Source: Psychrobacter urativorans (GTDB lineage Bacteria; Pseudomonadota; Gammaproteobacteria; Pseudomonadales; Moraxellaceae). Taken from it: a stretch of 64,000 nt of DNA. The stretch spans positions 248,001-312,000 of the forward strand of contig NZ_CP012678.1 in the NCBI RefSeq assembly GCF_001298525.1, written 5' to 3'. The notes below the pieces were generated by a model. That model was given only the letters and a program-made list of their open reading frames with translations, had not been told where the DNA came from and did no database searches. A program made the translations under genes and the position numbers. Positions 47,775 to 56,793 of the stretch are shown in pieces (the first letter of the stretch is position 1; the number at the start of each line of letters is the position of its first letter).

Positions 47775-48638
47775 TCACAGCGCTAACACCTGTTTTAAAA
47801 CATTGATTTTCGGCTGTTGGCGATCCACATAACGATAGGCAAGTACAATCTCACGTACCAAAGTATTATCGCCTAAATGATGAATTTGTACCGGTGCAGC
47901 ACTTCTAATCCATAGACCCGCATAAGGAATCAAAGCAACCCCTAAGCCAGACTCAACCATTCTAACAATGGCATCAAGATCATTAATTTCCAAGACTGTA
48001 TTTACTTTGATATTTTGTTGTTTTAGGAATGTACTTAATTTTACGCTGGCTGAGGACTTGAGCGTGTAATAAATAAAAGGATGTTGCTCAAGCGTTTGCC
48101 TGAGACTGTAAAAAGGCCATTTCTTTGGGCTAATAAGCACATAAGGCTCAATCATAATAGGTTCAATAACCATATCTTTAGGCAAAGTGAAAGCAGGCTG
48201 TACAGTTATGGCGGCATCTATACTGCCTGCCTCTAGCTGTTCGAACAACTCTGTCGAGCGTCCTGGAATAATTTCAGTCTGCATCAGCGGTGCTAATATT
48301 TTAATGGCTTGTAAAGCTTCCGGTAGAATACCAACTTGCACGGAGTTGATAGCACCAATCTTGAGCTGCCCGTAATAGCTAGCGATGTCAGTGTCTGAAG
48401 GCAGTTGCATCGTCGCATAGAGGGCTAAAATTTCTTTGGCGATAGGTAAAATGCGCGTGCCCTGCGGATTGAGCGTAATGGCTCTGGCAGAGCGGGTAAA
48501 TAACGGCAACCCTAAAGCGTCCTCTAGGTTTTTCATTTGTGCACTGACCGCAGATTGGGTCAGGTTTATCTGCCTAGCAGCGGCGGCAAAACTGTCTAAT
48601 TCGCAAACCGCTACGAAGGTTTTAAGTTCTCTTATCAT
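47775..48638 (-). CDS. LysR-family transcriptional regulator
   Basis: 287 residues: N-terminal helix-turn-helix (FVAVCELDSFAAAARQINLT, QSAVSAQMKNLEDALGLPLF, residues 8-48) and an effector domain (LKIGAINSVQVGILPEAL near 92; DLDAIVRMVESGLGVALIP near 225). Length and layout are typical. It is not next to an obvious target: the symporter gene is 776 bases downstream in direction of transcription, and the divergent side opens on a 261-base gap and an IS relic. Confidence 0.88.
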   Translation of the reverse strand: MIRELKTFVAVCELDSFAAAARQINLTQSAVSAQMKNLEDALGLPLFTRSARAITLNPQGTRILPIAKEILALYATMQLPSDTDIASYYGQLKIGAINSVQVGILPEALQAIKILAPLMQTEIIPGRSTELFEQLEAGSIDAAITVQPAFTLPKDMVIEPIMIEPYVLISPKKWPFYSLRQTLEQHPFIYYTLKSSASVKLSTFLKQQNIKVNTVLEINDLDAIVRMVESGLGVALIPYAGLWIRSAAPVQIHHLGDNTLVREIVLAYRYVDRQQPKINVLKQVLAL

Positions 48639-48899
48639 TTAATTCACCACAATTGTTTTACCTAAATGGTCGTTAGAATCTAGGCAGAATAGCTATCGAC
48701 GCTCAATCAACACCATCTAAGTATGTCGAGCTCAAGCCATCACGAGCCTGAATAGACTTATTCTCTGAGCTTCAGGGCATCAATGACTACACGTATTGGT
48801 AAGGTAGATCAGCCTGATAAGTGAGCCGATATACTTGTGCAAGGCAGTGTGCAAAATGAATTTAGTCGAGACTAACTCGAAATAACGTTTTTTAATAAC
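48639..48899. other. Intergenic region upstream of the LysR gene
   Basis: 261 bases with no supported gene; holds the LysR promoter on the minus strand. It ends in a MITE-like IS relic starting at 48900. Confidence 0.4.
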
Positions 48900-48965
48900 G
48901 GAACTGCCCCAGTATTGTTGTATCCTCTCAGAATATTAAGTCTCTGACAGTAGCGGGGCGGTTCA
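48900..48965. mobile_element. MITE-like relic of the IS3-family element found at 62378-63686
   Basis: Right part (48913-48965) matches the orfA-side end of the right-hand IS (63634-63686) at about 45 of 53 positions, ending in the same GGGGCGGTTCA terminus. The left edge GGAACTGCCCC resembles the opposite IS end (TGAACCGCCCC, 9 of 11). So both ends survive with almost the whole interior gone: 66 bases. It abuts the stop codon of the next gene. Confidence 0.6.
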
Positions 48966-49595
48966 CTAAAGCGATTCCATCTTTTTAAGACCTTCTTGGC
49001 GTAGCACTTCAGTCACACCAGCATCGGATTCAATACGGTTAATGAACGCATTAAAGTTGTGATAGGCAGATAAATCCAGCTTCATATTCTTCGCCCACAT
49101 TAACATCACGTATAGATATACGTCCGCTGTAGTCTTAGTGCCTGTGAGATAGTCTTGCTTACCCAGTTGTTCATTGGGATATTTCAGCAAGTTAATAACA
49201 CTTTTTTTCGTATTTTCTTTTAATTCTTCTTGTGCAGCTTTGTCTGATACTAAGCCACTTAGATTAAACAAAGGCTTAAACGCATTATGCACATCTGAAT
49301 TGATAAATGCCAACCAATGCGTAATTTCTGCGCGTTCGGTAGGAGAGCTATTGTTACCGAAGATATGAGCGTCAGGATATTTAGCATCAATATAGGTTTG
49401 TACAGCAATATTCTGCGTCACTATCGTTTCACCATCTACTATGGCAGGTACTGCACCTTGCGGATTTATACGTAGATATTCCTCTGATTTGACGGAGCTA
49501 TGATTTAAGATTTCAAGCTCATAATCTGCTTTTGCCCACTCAAGTGCCGTATGTGGAACAAAAGAACAGGCGCCAGGCATAATATATAATTTCAT
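48966..49595 (-). CDS. Glutathione S-transferase (GstA-like, beta class pattern)
   Basis: 209 residues. N-terminal domain MKLYIMPGACSFVPHTALEW with the beta-class Cys near residue 10 and GAVPAIV cis-Pro near 52; C-terminal helical domain with DYLTGTKTTADVYLYVMLMW near 155. It detoxifies electrophiles or peroxides with glutathione; the substrate is unknown. I chose ATG 49595 because GGAG lies 7 bases upstream; the GTG at 49607 overlaps that site. The stop codon is the first base triplet beyond an IS relic, so the last residues could have been altered by that insertion. It is divergent from the PepSY gene at 49876. Confidence 0.85.
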   Translation of the reverse strand: MKLYIMPGACSFVPHTALEWAKADYELEILNHSSVKSEEYLRINPQGAVPAIVDGETIVTQNIAVQTYIDAKYPDAHIFGNNSSPTERAEITHWLAFINSDVHNAFKPLFNLSGLVSDKAAQEELKENTKKSVINLLKYPNEQLGKQDYLTGTKTTADVYLYVMLMWAKNMKLDLSAYHNFNAFINRIESDAGVTEVLRQEGLKKMESL

Positions 49596-49875
49596 AACAG
49601 ACTCCACTGAATAAATGTATGAATACCATTCAGCTTAACTAAATATGAATGTAAATTTAGTTATATTATGTGTCGCTAGTATTGATAGGTATCCTCATAA
49701 AATATAAGTCTAAATAATTGAAATTTTCAAATATGAAACGAACTTAATCATGCATCTATGCTAAGCTTTTTATGTCCTATTCGGTATGATTGAATTATCA
49801 ATACAGCAACTTGTAAAACCTATAAGGACTGTAACTAGAATCAATTAAAAAAACCTCAAAGACAAGGAGAACGTC

Positions 49876-50454
49876 ATGAAAAAACTATCAATGGTTAGTA
49901 AGTCTATTGTTATGGCACTTGGTATGGTAGCGGTTAGCAGCGCTACTGTTTCTGTAGCCCAAGCAGCTACTCCGACCCAGGCTGCGACACCAACCATGAA
50001 GATCAGTGAAGCGGAAGCAGCAGTGCAAAGTAAAATCAGCCTCGATCAAGCCATTGCTATTGGTAAGAAAACGGTTAAAGGGGATCTTGTCAGTGCAGAG
50101 TTTGACCAGCATAGTCACTCAGCAAGCGGTAAATACGAAGTCAAGTTCATCGAACTTAATACCGAACATAAAGTAAAAATCGATTCTGATACCGGTAAGG
50201 TTTTAAGCACTAAACAAGAAAAGCTTGATAAAGACGATATAGCAGAATACAAAGCGATGAAGCAGGCTAAAGTTAGCCTAACTCAAGCCATGCAAAAAGC
50301 CTCTCAAAATGTAAGCGGCAAAGTCATTGAAGTGAAGTTTGATATTGACAATGGCAAGTCAGTCTATAAAGTTAAAGTGGCTAAAGGCAATGAGATACAC
50401 AAAGTCGTTGTTGATAGCATGACTGGGGCAATTATTAGTAGTCGCTTAGATTAG
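49876..50454 (+). CDS. Periplasmic protein with two PepSY domains
   Basis: 192 residues. Signal peptide of about 30 residues (basic start, then VMALGMVAVSSATVSVAQA, cleavage expected at AQA-AT). Two PepSY-like repeats follow, near residues 52-115 (ISLDQAIAIGKKTVKGDLVS) and 130-190 (VSLTQAMQKASQNVSGKVIE), each ending in an acidic DSDTGKVL or DSMTGAII strand. PepSY domains often act as protease inhibitors or metal-linked accessory modules; exact role unknown. AAGGAG sits 7 bases before ATG. A terminator follows at 50540. Confidence 0.85.
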   Translation: MKKLSMVSKSIVMALGMVAVSSATVSVAQAATPTQAATPTMKISEAEAAVQSKISLDQAIAIGKKTVKGDLVSAEFDQHSHSASGKYEVKFIELNTEHKVKIDSDTGKVLSTKQEKLDKDDIAEYKAMKQAKVSLTQAMQKASQNVSGKVIEVKFDIDNGKSVYKVKVAKGNEIHKVVVDSMTGAIISSRLD

Positions 50455-50539
50455 TAGTCGCCTAGAAATCTCTGATGATGAGCGCTAAGCATGCTATCCA
50501 TTAACTTTTAATATTCTAATTATAATTCTACTTAATAAT

Positions 50540-50578
50540 AGCTCTAAGCGGTACTCAAGTATCGGTTAGAGCTTTTTT
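50540..50578 (+). terminator. Rho-independent terminator after the PepSY gene
   Basis: AGCTCTAA pairs with TTAGAGCT, extended imperfectly inward (GCGGT/ATCGG), followed by TTTTTT on the plus strand only. Confidence 0.8.
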
Positions 50579-50716
50579 GTTTAAAGTATTCTGAGTTTAA
50601 AATAACCCTATCTATAAAGAACTTAAAGCTAATAACTATCTGGTTTTTCAACACGTCTCCTAAATAAATAAACAAACTGTGAGCGAAAAATCTTGTCCGA
50701 TCAGACGCTTCAACCA

Positions 50717-52483
50717 TCAGATAGGCATCCTATAACCATAAAATTCATGATCCTCGTTGTAGCCGCCTTGACCTGAGCCGAGATCAGCGAAATCGTGGAC
50801 AAATTCAATGGCCGTAACCCATTTAACCATCTTGAATCCAAGCTCGTTTTCACAGCGTAATCGTAGCGGTGCGCCATGTAAGACACTGAGTGGCTCGTCA
50901 TTCATGTCGAGGGCTAGGATAGTTAGCTTATGTCGCATATTCTCCATATTATGGCAATCGTAGTAGACACCACCATGAGCACCGTCTGCCAAAGAGTAGA
51001 AGACTGCGTAGCGAGCCTCTGGTGTCGGGCGTACTAGCTCTAGAATATGGCGCATCGGCACGCCAGTCCATTTAGCGACACCACTCCAACCTTGGATGCA
51101 AAAGTGCGTGGTAATCTGCTCCTGCTGCGGCATCTCCCGCAACTCAGCCAGCGAGTATTCGGCTGGCCGTTCGACCAATCCGTCGATGCGTAGCCGATAG
51201 TCGGCGAAGTCATTTGCTACTAAATCTTCAAACTCTTTAGAATCAGGCATCGTGCCGTTAGGCCATAAAAATGGAGAAATATCTTTTTCGGTTAACTCAC
51301 TTTTGGGATCGAACCACTCCGCCCAACCTTTGATTGGACCGACTACGAACGCGCCAACTCTCTGTACCAGTCGCGCATGACGAATGGTAAAAGGCGATGC
51401 CATAGCCCACAATATACCAACGAGAGTGATGAGCGGAATGAATACCATGAAGCCACTCCACGAATCATCATTGACGCCGGCCCACATCATATTCAGATTG
51501 ACGCGTGCCCCAGTAATAAATACCAATGTCACGTGCGCAAGAATGAAAAATAGAAACCACCACAGTGATAAAAAGTGAATCGAGCGTGCTCTCTGCCTAT
51601 TAAAGACACGTCCAAACCAACCAAGATGGTTCGACAAGGCAGGACTTTGCATAAAGCCAGTAAACACTGATGTGGGAGCTGCGATGAAGACTGTGATGAA
51701 ATAGGCGAGTTGCTGCAAACTGTTATACTTGGTCCAGCTCTCGTCGGGCGGAAAGTTGAGCGACAGATACTGCAAAGCAACCGATGCCGCGTTTGGAAAG
51801 ACCTCCCAACTTACAGGGACAATCCTCTGCCACTGATTGGTGGAGAACAGCAGAATGTAAATGACAATACCATTAAGCAGCCAAAGCGAATTGACCGAAA
51901 AATGCCACCAGCGCGCCAGACCGATTGAATGACGGACACCGGGAATACCAAGCCAACCTGGAATTGTTACTGAGTCATCTTTAGCTGTCCAAACACGTCC
52001 TTCCGGTACTGGCTTCTGAAAGCGGAACCATTCGGTGCCAGGAGTACTGTCGCGGTGCCAGTAGAGCCTCGGATGATCGGCTAATATCTGCACACCAGAC
52101 CTGATAATGAAGGTCATGAAGAGCAGGTTGAGGAAATGGGATACACGCAACCAGAGCGGAAAACCTGTTTCCACAACCGCTGCGGAGGCGGGCGTACCTG
52201 GATAATGTTCAATAAACATCTGCACACTTGGTACTTCGCGTAGTCCCTGAGCTATTGCCACTGCAGCAACCAACAGCACGAATATGATTGGTAGCGCCCA
52301 AAGGATACTGTACCAGTTCTTTTTAAAGCGGATCAACGGCACAATACCAGATTGCGGTGGTTCCCAATCGCTTAGAAGTAGCTGGTTATTTCCGGGAGTA
52401 ATTTTTGCTTCAAGCGGATCTCGGGGCACAGGGACGTCCTGCGCATTGGGAGTAGGGTTAGTATCTTTATCAGTCTTATTCAT
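50717..52483 (-). CDS. Cytochrome b561-like membrane domain fused to sulfite-oxidase-type molybdopterin domain
   Basis: 588 residues. Residues about 55-380 hold five or so membrane helices with conserved His in pairs (LWLRVSHFLNLLFMTFIIRS, RWWHFSVNSLWLLNGIVIYI, FLFFILAHVTLVFITG), as in b-type cytochromes. Residues about 420-580 form a sulfite-oxidase-like molybdopterin fold with the Cys ligand in THFCIQGWSG near 478 and GGVYYDCHNMENMRH, DEPLSVLHGAPLRLR near 545. So one protein could pass electrons between a molybdenum site and membrane haem, as MsrP/MsrQ do as two proteins. No Tat signal is seen. GC content is visibly higher than that of neighbours, suggesting transfer. AAGGATG precedes ATG. 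Substrate unknown. Confidence 0.83.
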   Translation of the reverse strand: MNKTDKDTNPTPNAQDVPVPRDPLEAKITPGNNQLLLSDWEPPQSGIVPLIRFKKNWYSILWALPIIFVLLVAAVAIAQGLREVPSVQMFIEHYPGTPASAAVVETGFPLWLRVSHFLNLLFMTFIIRSGVQILADHPRLYWHRDSTPGTEWFRFQKPVPEGRVWTAKDDSVTIPGWLGIPGVRHSIGLARWWHFSVNSLWLLNGIVIYILLFSTNQWQRIVPVSWEVFPNAASVALQYLSLNFPPDESWTKYNSLQQLAYFITVFIAAPTSVFTGFMQSPALSNHLGWFGRVFNRQRARSIHFLSLWWFLFFILAHVTLVFITGARVNLNMMWAGVNDDSWSGFMVFIPLITLVGILWAMASPFTIRHARLVQRVGAFVVGPIKGWAEWFDPKSELTEKDISPFLWPNGTMPDSKEFEDLVANDFADYRLRIDGLVERPAEYSLAELREMPQQEQITTHFCIQGWSGVAKWTGVPMRHILELVRPTPEARYAVFYSLADGAHGGVYYDCHNMENMRHKLTILALDMNDEPLSVLHGAPLRLRCENELGFKMVKWVTAIEFVHDFADLGSGQGGYNEDHEFYGYRMPI

Positions 52484-52814
52484 GACACATCCTTATTTAT
52501 GAAGTAAGATTGTTTGGATAAGACTGGGTAATGAATACTATAGATAGCCTGTTGGCTCAGTTAGCAGTCTTAATGGTTGTATCACTTAAGCATGCACCAC
52601 TACTTTTTGTCTATTAAATATAATAGGGTAGTCAGTTAAAATAATTTGACTCTCTGATTTCTATCCCTTAATAATGCGCTGTATAACAATAAAGTAAAGA
52701 CTTATTAATCTACCTTGCATTAATTAATGCTCAAATAGCTATGAATCCGTATCGAAACATACTTAAAACGTTTCAACTTATTCAGAGTAATCAAGCTAAA
52801 TAAGGAGAGTAGCT
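52484..52814. other. Intergenic region between divergent genes, 331 bases
   Basis: AT-rich, no open frame or strong repeat. It must hold both the oxidoreductase promoter (minus) and the promoter of the small secreted protein (plus). Confidence 0.4.
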
Positions 52815-53135
52815 ATGCTTAATTTACTTAAACAATCAGCCTTCGCCAGTGTACTTTTAGTTTTAGCCTCAACAAGTTTTGCCACCACATGGACGGCAGG
52901 CAGCAGCCATAAAGGCAAAGTGACCGTACCCATTGAAGGTGGTCCTGTTATTAGTTGGCAATGTAATGGAAAAAGTTACCAGTTAACCGGACCTTGGGGT
53001 AATGATTTATCTATGGATTCTTGCCAAAGTTTGGTGACACGTATTGGTAAAATCAGCTATTACAAAAACACAGCGGGTAAAGCATGGACAGCCAAGTCGA
53101 AAGAACTAACTGAATGCAACGAAGTGGCACGCTAA
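52815..53135 (+). CDS. Small exported protein, 106 aa
   Basis: Unrecognised. A signal peptide of about 23 residues (LLKQSAFASVLLVLASTSFA, cleavage at SFA-TT) leads to a mature part of about 83 residues with three Cys (near 50, 69 and 100) and aromatic-rich stretches (WTAGSSHKGK, YQLTGPWGND). AAGGAG lies 8 bases upstream of ATG, so translation is well supported. Probably periplasmic or secreted; the odd Cys number leaves one free or for a partner. No operon neighbours. Confidence 0.75.
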   Translation: MLNLLKQSAFASVLLVLASTSFATTWTAGSSHKGKVTVPIEGGPVISWQCNGKSYQLTGPWGNDLSMDSCQSLVTRIGKISYYKNTAGKAWTAKSKELTECNEVAR

Positions 53136-54031
53136 AGGCTTTTCTCAGCCTCTAAACCTAAATCAATTAAATCTACTAATCATTTATTACATAGTCATAA
53201 TTCTATGAACTTATCATCAGGTACTGTCTATTTAACATATGCGTACCTAAAGCTAGGTTCACAATAAAATAGGAATGATTAACTAATAAAAACAATGCTC
53301 TACAGTTAGGAAAAAAATTGATGGTTCATGAACCTTAATATTTAACTTAAACCAATCACCTCTCCTCATTTCATTCCAATTTCTCTTTTTCAGCTATTCT
53401 TAACTTCCCTCTAGCTTGTTTAATTTATTCAGCGGTCACTATCGACAGCTGCACCCGATAGTGCATTAAAGGCAGTGTTCACTGATCGCGGCTTGGCAGA
53501 AAATTCATTAAAAAATATTCGCATTTGCATTGGTAATGCTTGGATTTAAAAGGCTGTTTAATGATTGCTTGTCACTGCCTTTTCAAAATCAACAGGATCG
53601 TCGGCGCTATCACTATCAAGCGTATTTAGCATGCAGTAATGATAAATTTCTTAGGCAGGGGTAACTCTATAAGTTAACTACTAAAATTTCTGCAAAGTCA
53701 GCGCTTTAGTTTTGAGCTGCTTGCACTTTGGTTGTCGATTCCAATTTTTTTAATAACCAATTTCGCTTATAGGATAGCGTAGTGGCATCTTTACTTCCCC
53801 ATATCAAAAGCCAGCATGGTAGTGGGAGCGGCTAACGAATTAGGGACGACTGAAGGCGTGTCAGACAATGGCATTAAACTATTGTTTTAAGTTTCATGGT
53901 TTGATTCAGATTGTGTATGAGTGTTGGTATTCTTAGGTGACTGAATCTCAAGCTTAAGCACTGCTAAACTTGAACTTTAATAACTTAGTACACACATCAG
54001 TAAGTTTATTTATCAATCTATAGGTATACCT
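53136..54031. other. Long gap without a gene, 896 bases
   Basis: No frame with a credible start. A 40-codon stretch at about 53425-53550 on the plus strand (reading DSALKAVFTDRGLAENSLKN before a stop) looks like the decayed end of a gene I cannot name. The rest is AT-rich with no recognisable repeat. The gap marks the change from core to accessory DNA. Confidence 0.4.
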
Positions 54032-54364
54032 ATGTCTAAGCTAAGCCGAGAAAGCGTAGCAGAGTTTGCAGCAATACATGTAGTTATGCATGAAGCTTCC
54101 CGAGATAGCGCTGTGCAAGAAGTTATAAATAACGATGCAATACTTCAAGATGAAAAGCCTAGAGTCTTAGCTGAACACGGTCTTAACGGGGACTCTGGTG
54201 TAGACATTGAAGCGCTTACTGATACTTCAGAATACGCTCAACCAATAATGCCTGACGATCTTAAGAAAAAACGCCAAATTATGGCTGTTAGAAAAGAGTT
54301 ATTGTGTGATGGTACTATTGATAAATTTTACGTTGATGATGTTGTGTACGAGCGCCTTAAGTAA
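54032..54364 (+). CDS. Hypothetical protein, 110 aa
   Basis: Unrecognised, soluble, mildly acidic, predicted helical with a conserved-looking core (FAAIHVVMHEASRDSAVQEV near residue 12) and a charged C-terminus (DDLKKKRQIMAVRKELLCDG). No signal peptide. AGGT lies before ATG. It stands alone, upstream of a decayed IS3 end. It may be a cargo gene or an antitoxin-like small protein, but nothing in the sequence proves this. Confidence 0.55.
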   Translation: MSKLSRESVAEFAAIHVVMHEASRDSAVQEVINNDAILQDEKPRVLAEHGLNGDSGVDIEALTDTSEYAQPIMPDDLKKKRQIMAVRKELLCDGTIDKFYVDDVVYERLK

Positions 54365-54506
54365 TTAACTATACTATTTATTTGATTAAGTAGTTCTTAA
54401 CCATATCAAGCAATATCGTCCCATTATCCTCGCTCACTTCTGAATAGTTGTGAGCAGGAATTTAACCCCACAGATGAGCTATCTATGATTTCATATCCGT
54501 AGATAT

Positions 54507-54640
54507 TAACTTGAGAGATTTTAACCAAGCAGCCTGACAATAAAAGTCAAACCACATCTACCTTGGTGTCTTATAGTCTAAACTCTTTTGAACCCTCTTT
54601 TGATTGTAGTACAGCTCGATATCACTGGCGACGTTGAAGT
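54507..54640 (-). mobile_element. Decayed 3' end of an IS3-family element
   Basis: On the minus strand it reads IELYYNQKRVQKSLDYKTPR, stop, MWFDFYCQAA, which parallels the end of the intact transposase next door (IELYYNQTRIQKGLGYRSPR, QVWFDSDRQAA) with a TAG in place of Gln. The outer edge (AACTTGAGAGATTTTA) resembles that element's left end. It is a truncated, inactive relative. The bases from 54641 to 54780 hold nothing I can name. Confidence 0.7.
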
Positions 54641-54808
54641 AAATGGCTATGCCACCGAAGAAGAATAAATATCAATCAATACGCCCGACACCTCTTAGTT
54701 TGTCGCTAAGGTTCTGATTTACACCATATACTTAAAATAGGAAATGCAACATGCACATATAATGACCCCTGCCGTCAAATCCGTACAGTTAAACTTGGGA
54801 GATTTTAG

Positions 54809-55681
54809 TTACGCAGCCTGACGGTCAGAGTCAAACCACACCTGCCTTGGCGATCGATAGCCTAAACCCTTTTGAATCCTAGTTTGGTTGTAATACAGCT
54901 CAATATATTGTGTGATCTCATTGGTCGCTGTAAACCTTGTTTTATAGTCCTGATGGTATACAAGCTCATTCCTCAATATGCCCCAGAAACTCTCTATTGG
55001 CGCATTATCAAAGCAATTACCTTTACCACTCATTGAGCCTTTGAAATGATGCTGCTTGATGATTTTATGATAGGCATGACTGCAATACTGGCTGCCTCTG
55101 TCAGAATGCACAATCAGTCCTTGGCTGGGTCGTTTATTTTTGATAGCCATATTGAGTGCACGACAGACTAAATCGGCGGTCATGCGCTTACTTATGGCAT
55201 ATCCAACAAGCTCTTTGGTGTAGAGATCTTTAACACCTGCTAGGTATAGCCAACCCTCAGCAGCCCAGATATAAGTGATGTCACTGACCCAAGACTCATT
55301 GGGGCGCTTAGCATCAAATTGCTGATCCAGCATGTTTAGATAGACAAGCTTGTTATGATTGGAGTTGGTAGTGACTTTAAAACGTTTGTGACGACGGCAT
55401 TTGATGCCATGCTCTTCTTTAACGCTTCTAATCATATATTGGCTGATAGCATACCCTTGCGCACTTAGGTAGGCATGTAGTCGATCAACACCATAACGTT
55501 CTTTAGTTTCACTGTGAGCCGCTTTAACTAATAGCTCACAGTAGTTACGGTGTATCTGCTGTTCACTAATCTCACGATTTATCCAGTCGTAGTAGCTTGA
55601 TGGTTTTACGTTTAATACACGACACATGCAGGTAATACTAAAAAGGTGCTGGTTGTCTTTGATAAAGACGTACTTCATCAA
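54809..55681 (-). CDS. IS3-family transposase OrfB (DDE integrase domain)
   Basis: About 290 residues with an HTH_21-like N-terminus (ERYGVDRLHAYLSAQGYAIS) and an intact rve DDE core: first Asp in WVSDITYIWAA near residue 130, second in IVHSDRGSQYC near 195, Glu in GNCFDNAPIESFWGILRNEL near 232. The literal start at 55681 is TTG; ATG 55678 (MKYVFIKDN) is the better internal start. In life it is probably made as an OrfA-OrfB fusion by -1 slippage on the AAAAAAG at about 55710. Upstream OrfA carries a stop codon, so the fusion may not form. Confidence 0.9.
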   Translation of the reverse strand: MMKYVFIKDNQHLFSITCMCRVLNVKPSSYYDWINREISEQQIHRNYCELLVKAAHSETKERYGVDRLHAYLSAQGYAISQYMIRSVKEEHGIKCRRHKRFKVTTNSNHNKLVYLNMLDQQFDAKRPNESWVSDITYIWAAEGWLYLAGVKDLYTKELVGYAISKRMTADLVCRALNMAIKNKRPSQGLIVHSDRGSQYCSHAYHKIIKQHHFKGSMSGKGNCFDNAPIESFWGILRNELVYHQDYKTRFTATNEITQYIELYYNQTRIQKGLGYRSPRQVWFDSDRQAA

Positions 55682-55974
55682 CTGTGCTTCGCGAAGTACG
55701 CCGTGGCCTTTTTTAGTATCTCTCGTTCCTCTTCAGCCACTTTAAGCTGCCGCTTGAGTTGCTTTATCTCCTGAATAGCTGCCATAAGCTCAGGGTCATA
55801 CTGCTCAGTTCCTAAAAGCTTGCCTTGATTGGCTTTGTTCTGTCAGTTTGATAAGGTTTGCATCGCTATGCCAAGCTGCTTTGCGGTAGCTGAAATGTTG
55901 CCATTATTGTCTGCTATCTTCTTAACGGCTTCTGCTTTAAATTCTGTGCTATAAGTTCTGGTTTTCTTGGTCAT
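55678..55974 (-). pseudogene. IS3-family OrfA with in-frame TGA
   Basis: Reads MTKKTRTYSTEFKAEAVKKI ... GIAMQTLSN, then TGA at 55845-55843 where Trp (TGG) is expected, then QNKANQGKLLGTEQY ... EEEREILKKATAYFAKHS and stop. Helix-turn-helix and leucine-zipper parts are otherwise preserved. The stop should prevent formation of the OrfA-OrfB transposase. Confidence 0.85.
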
Positions 55975-56035
55975 GGTAAACTCCTCATCGAGTCGTTAGT
56001 TTACCAAGTTTATCTCTACGGTTTCTTCAGCATAG

Positions 56036-56605
56036 CTCAAGCTTTATGAAGTATGTGACACCTATTACATACAAATTTTTTGGGGTGGTACAGGCAAAAA
56101 AAGAGTGGTTACCGGCATTTATATAAAAAAGAAAGAGCCGTTAACAGAAAATATTCCAGTGCATATAAACCTTAAAAAACTATCAAGCATTGTAACCAGG
56201 GGTTCATGTTTCGTTGAGCTTAGCATGACATCTACTCCAAAGAGCTTTAATGATCGGGACTTACTTTGTTTGACTGATGACACGTTAGCTAAAATCAACG
56301 TGGAGGGCAGTCATGAGCTTGAATTAATTATGAGTGAGAATGCAGTTTTAGACCTAAGCGGTAACGTGGTGAGCGGTAGTGCTCGAATTGAGGATCAAAG
56401 CCGCTTGATAGCACTCGATTTTACAACTGATAATATTTTCAGCTGTCATCGATTAGACGAGGATTCACGGGTTTTCGCCAATAGTGCAAATTTCTATGTT
56501 GAACGACAAATTGATGATGCCCCGTCCAATTTTGCCAATAAAGCTGCCGATGAATTCTGTGATGAACACATCGGTTATCTCAGAAAGCAGCGCATGGAGG
56601 AATAA
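56036..56605 (+). pseudogene. Hypothetical protein, probably 5'-truncated by the IS
   Basis: A 166-codon frame can start at GTG 56105, but the frame is open back to 56036, just 15 bases from the IS end, reading LYEVCDTYYIQIFWGGTGKK with no ATG. That suggests the IS removed or separated the original N-terminus. The visible part is unrecognised: soluble, with beta-rich stretches (VHINLKKLSSIVTRGSCFVE; AVLDLSGNVVSGSARIEDQS) and a charged end. If GTG 56105 is real, the gene could still be intact. A strong hairpin terminator follows at 56625. Confidence 0.5.
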
Positions 56606-56624
56606 CGATTATACCCGCCAGTAT

Positions 56625-56657
56625 CGCAAAACAGCCGCTATAAGCGGCTGTTTTGCG
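56625..56657. terminator. Perfect 14-bp terminator hairpin
   Basis: CGCAAAACAGCCGC, loop TATAA, GCGGCTGTTTTGCG. The T-run is inside the arm and followed by TTT. It lies between the plus-strand hypothetical frame and the minus-strand PLD gene. Confidence 0.75.
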
Positions 56658-56793
56658 TTTAGGGTTATACCTTACAACTGAACCGGACTAACAACGCCCA
56701 TAGAGCGAAATAACAGGCTTATCTATTAATTGTGGCTGGCACGTTGGGCTATCTCAAAATAGTTTTTTGGTAATTCATAGCGTTACTTTGGAT

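Larger units (their letters stand above)
54781..56021 (-). mobile_element. IS3-family insertion sequence (left island border), probably inactive
   Basis: Terminal inverted repeats: CCGTACAGTTAAACTTGG at 54781 and, read inward from the other end, CCGTAGAGATAAACTTGG at 56021 (15 of 18). Between them lie orfB (intact) and orfA (nonsense codon) on the minus strand with an AAAAAAG slip site between the frames, as in IS3 elements that use -1 frameshifting. No target duplication is evident. Confidence 0.85.
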
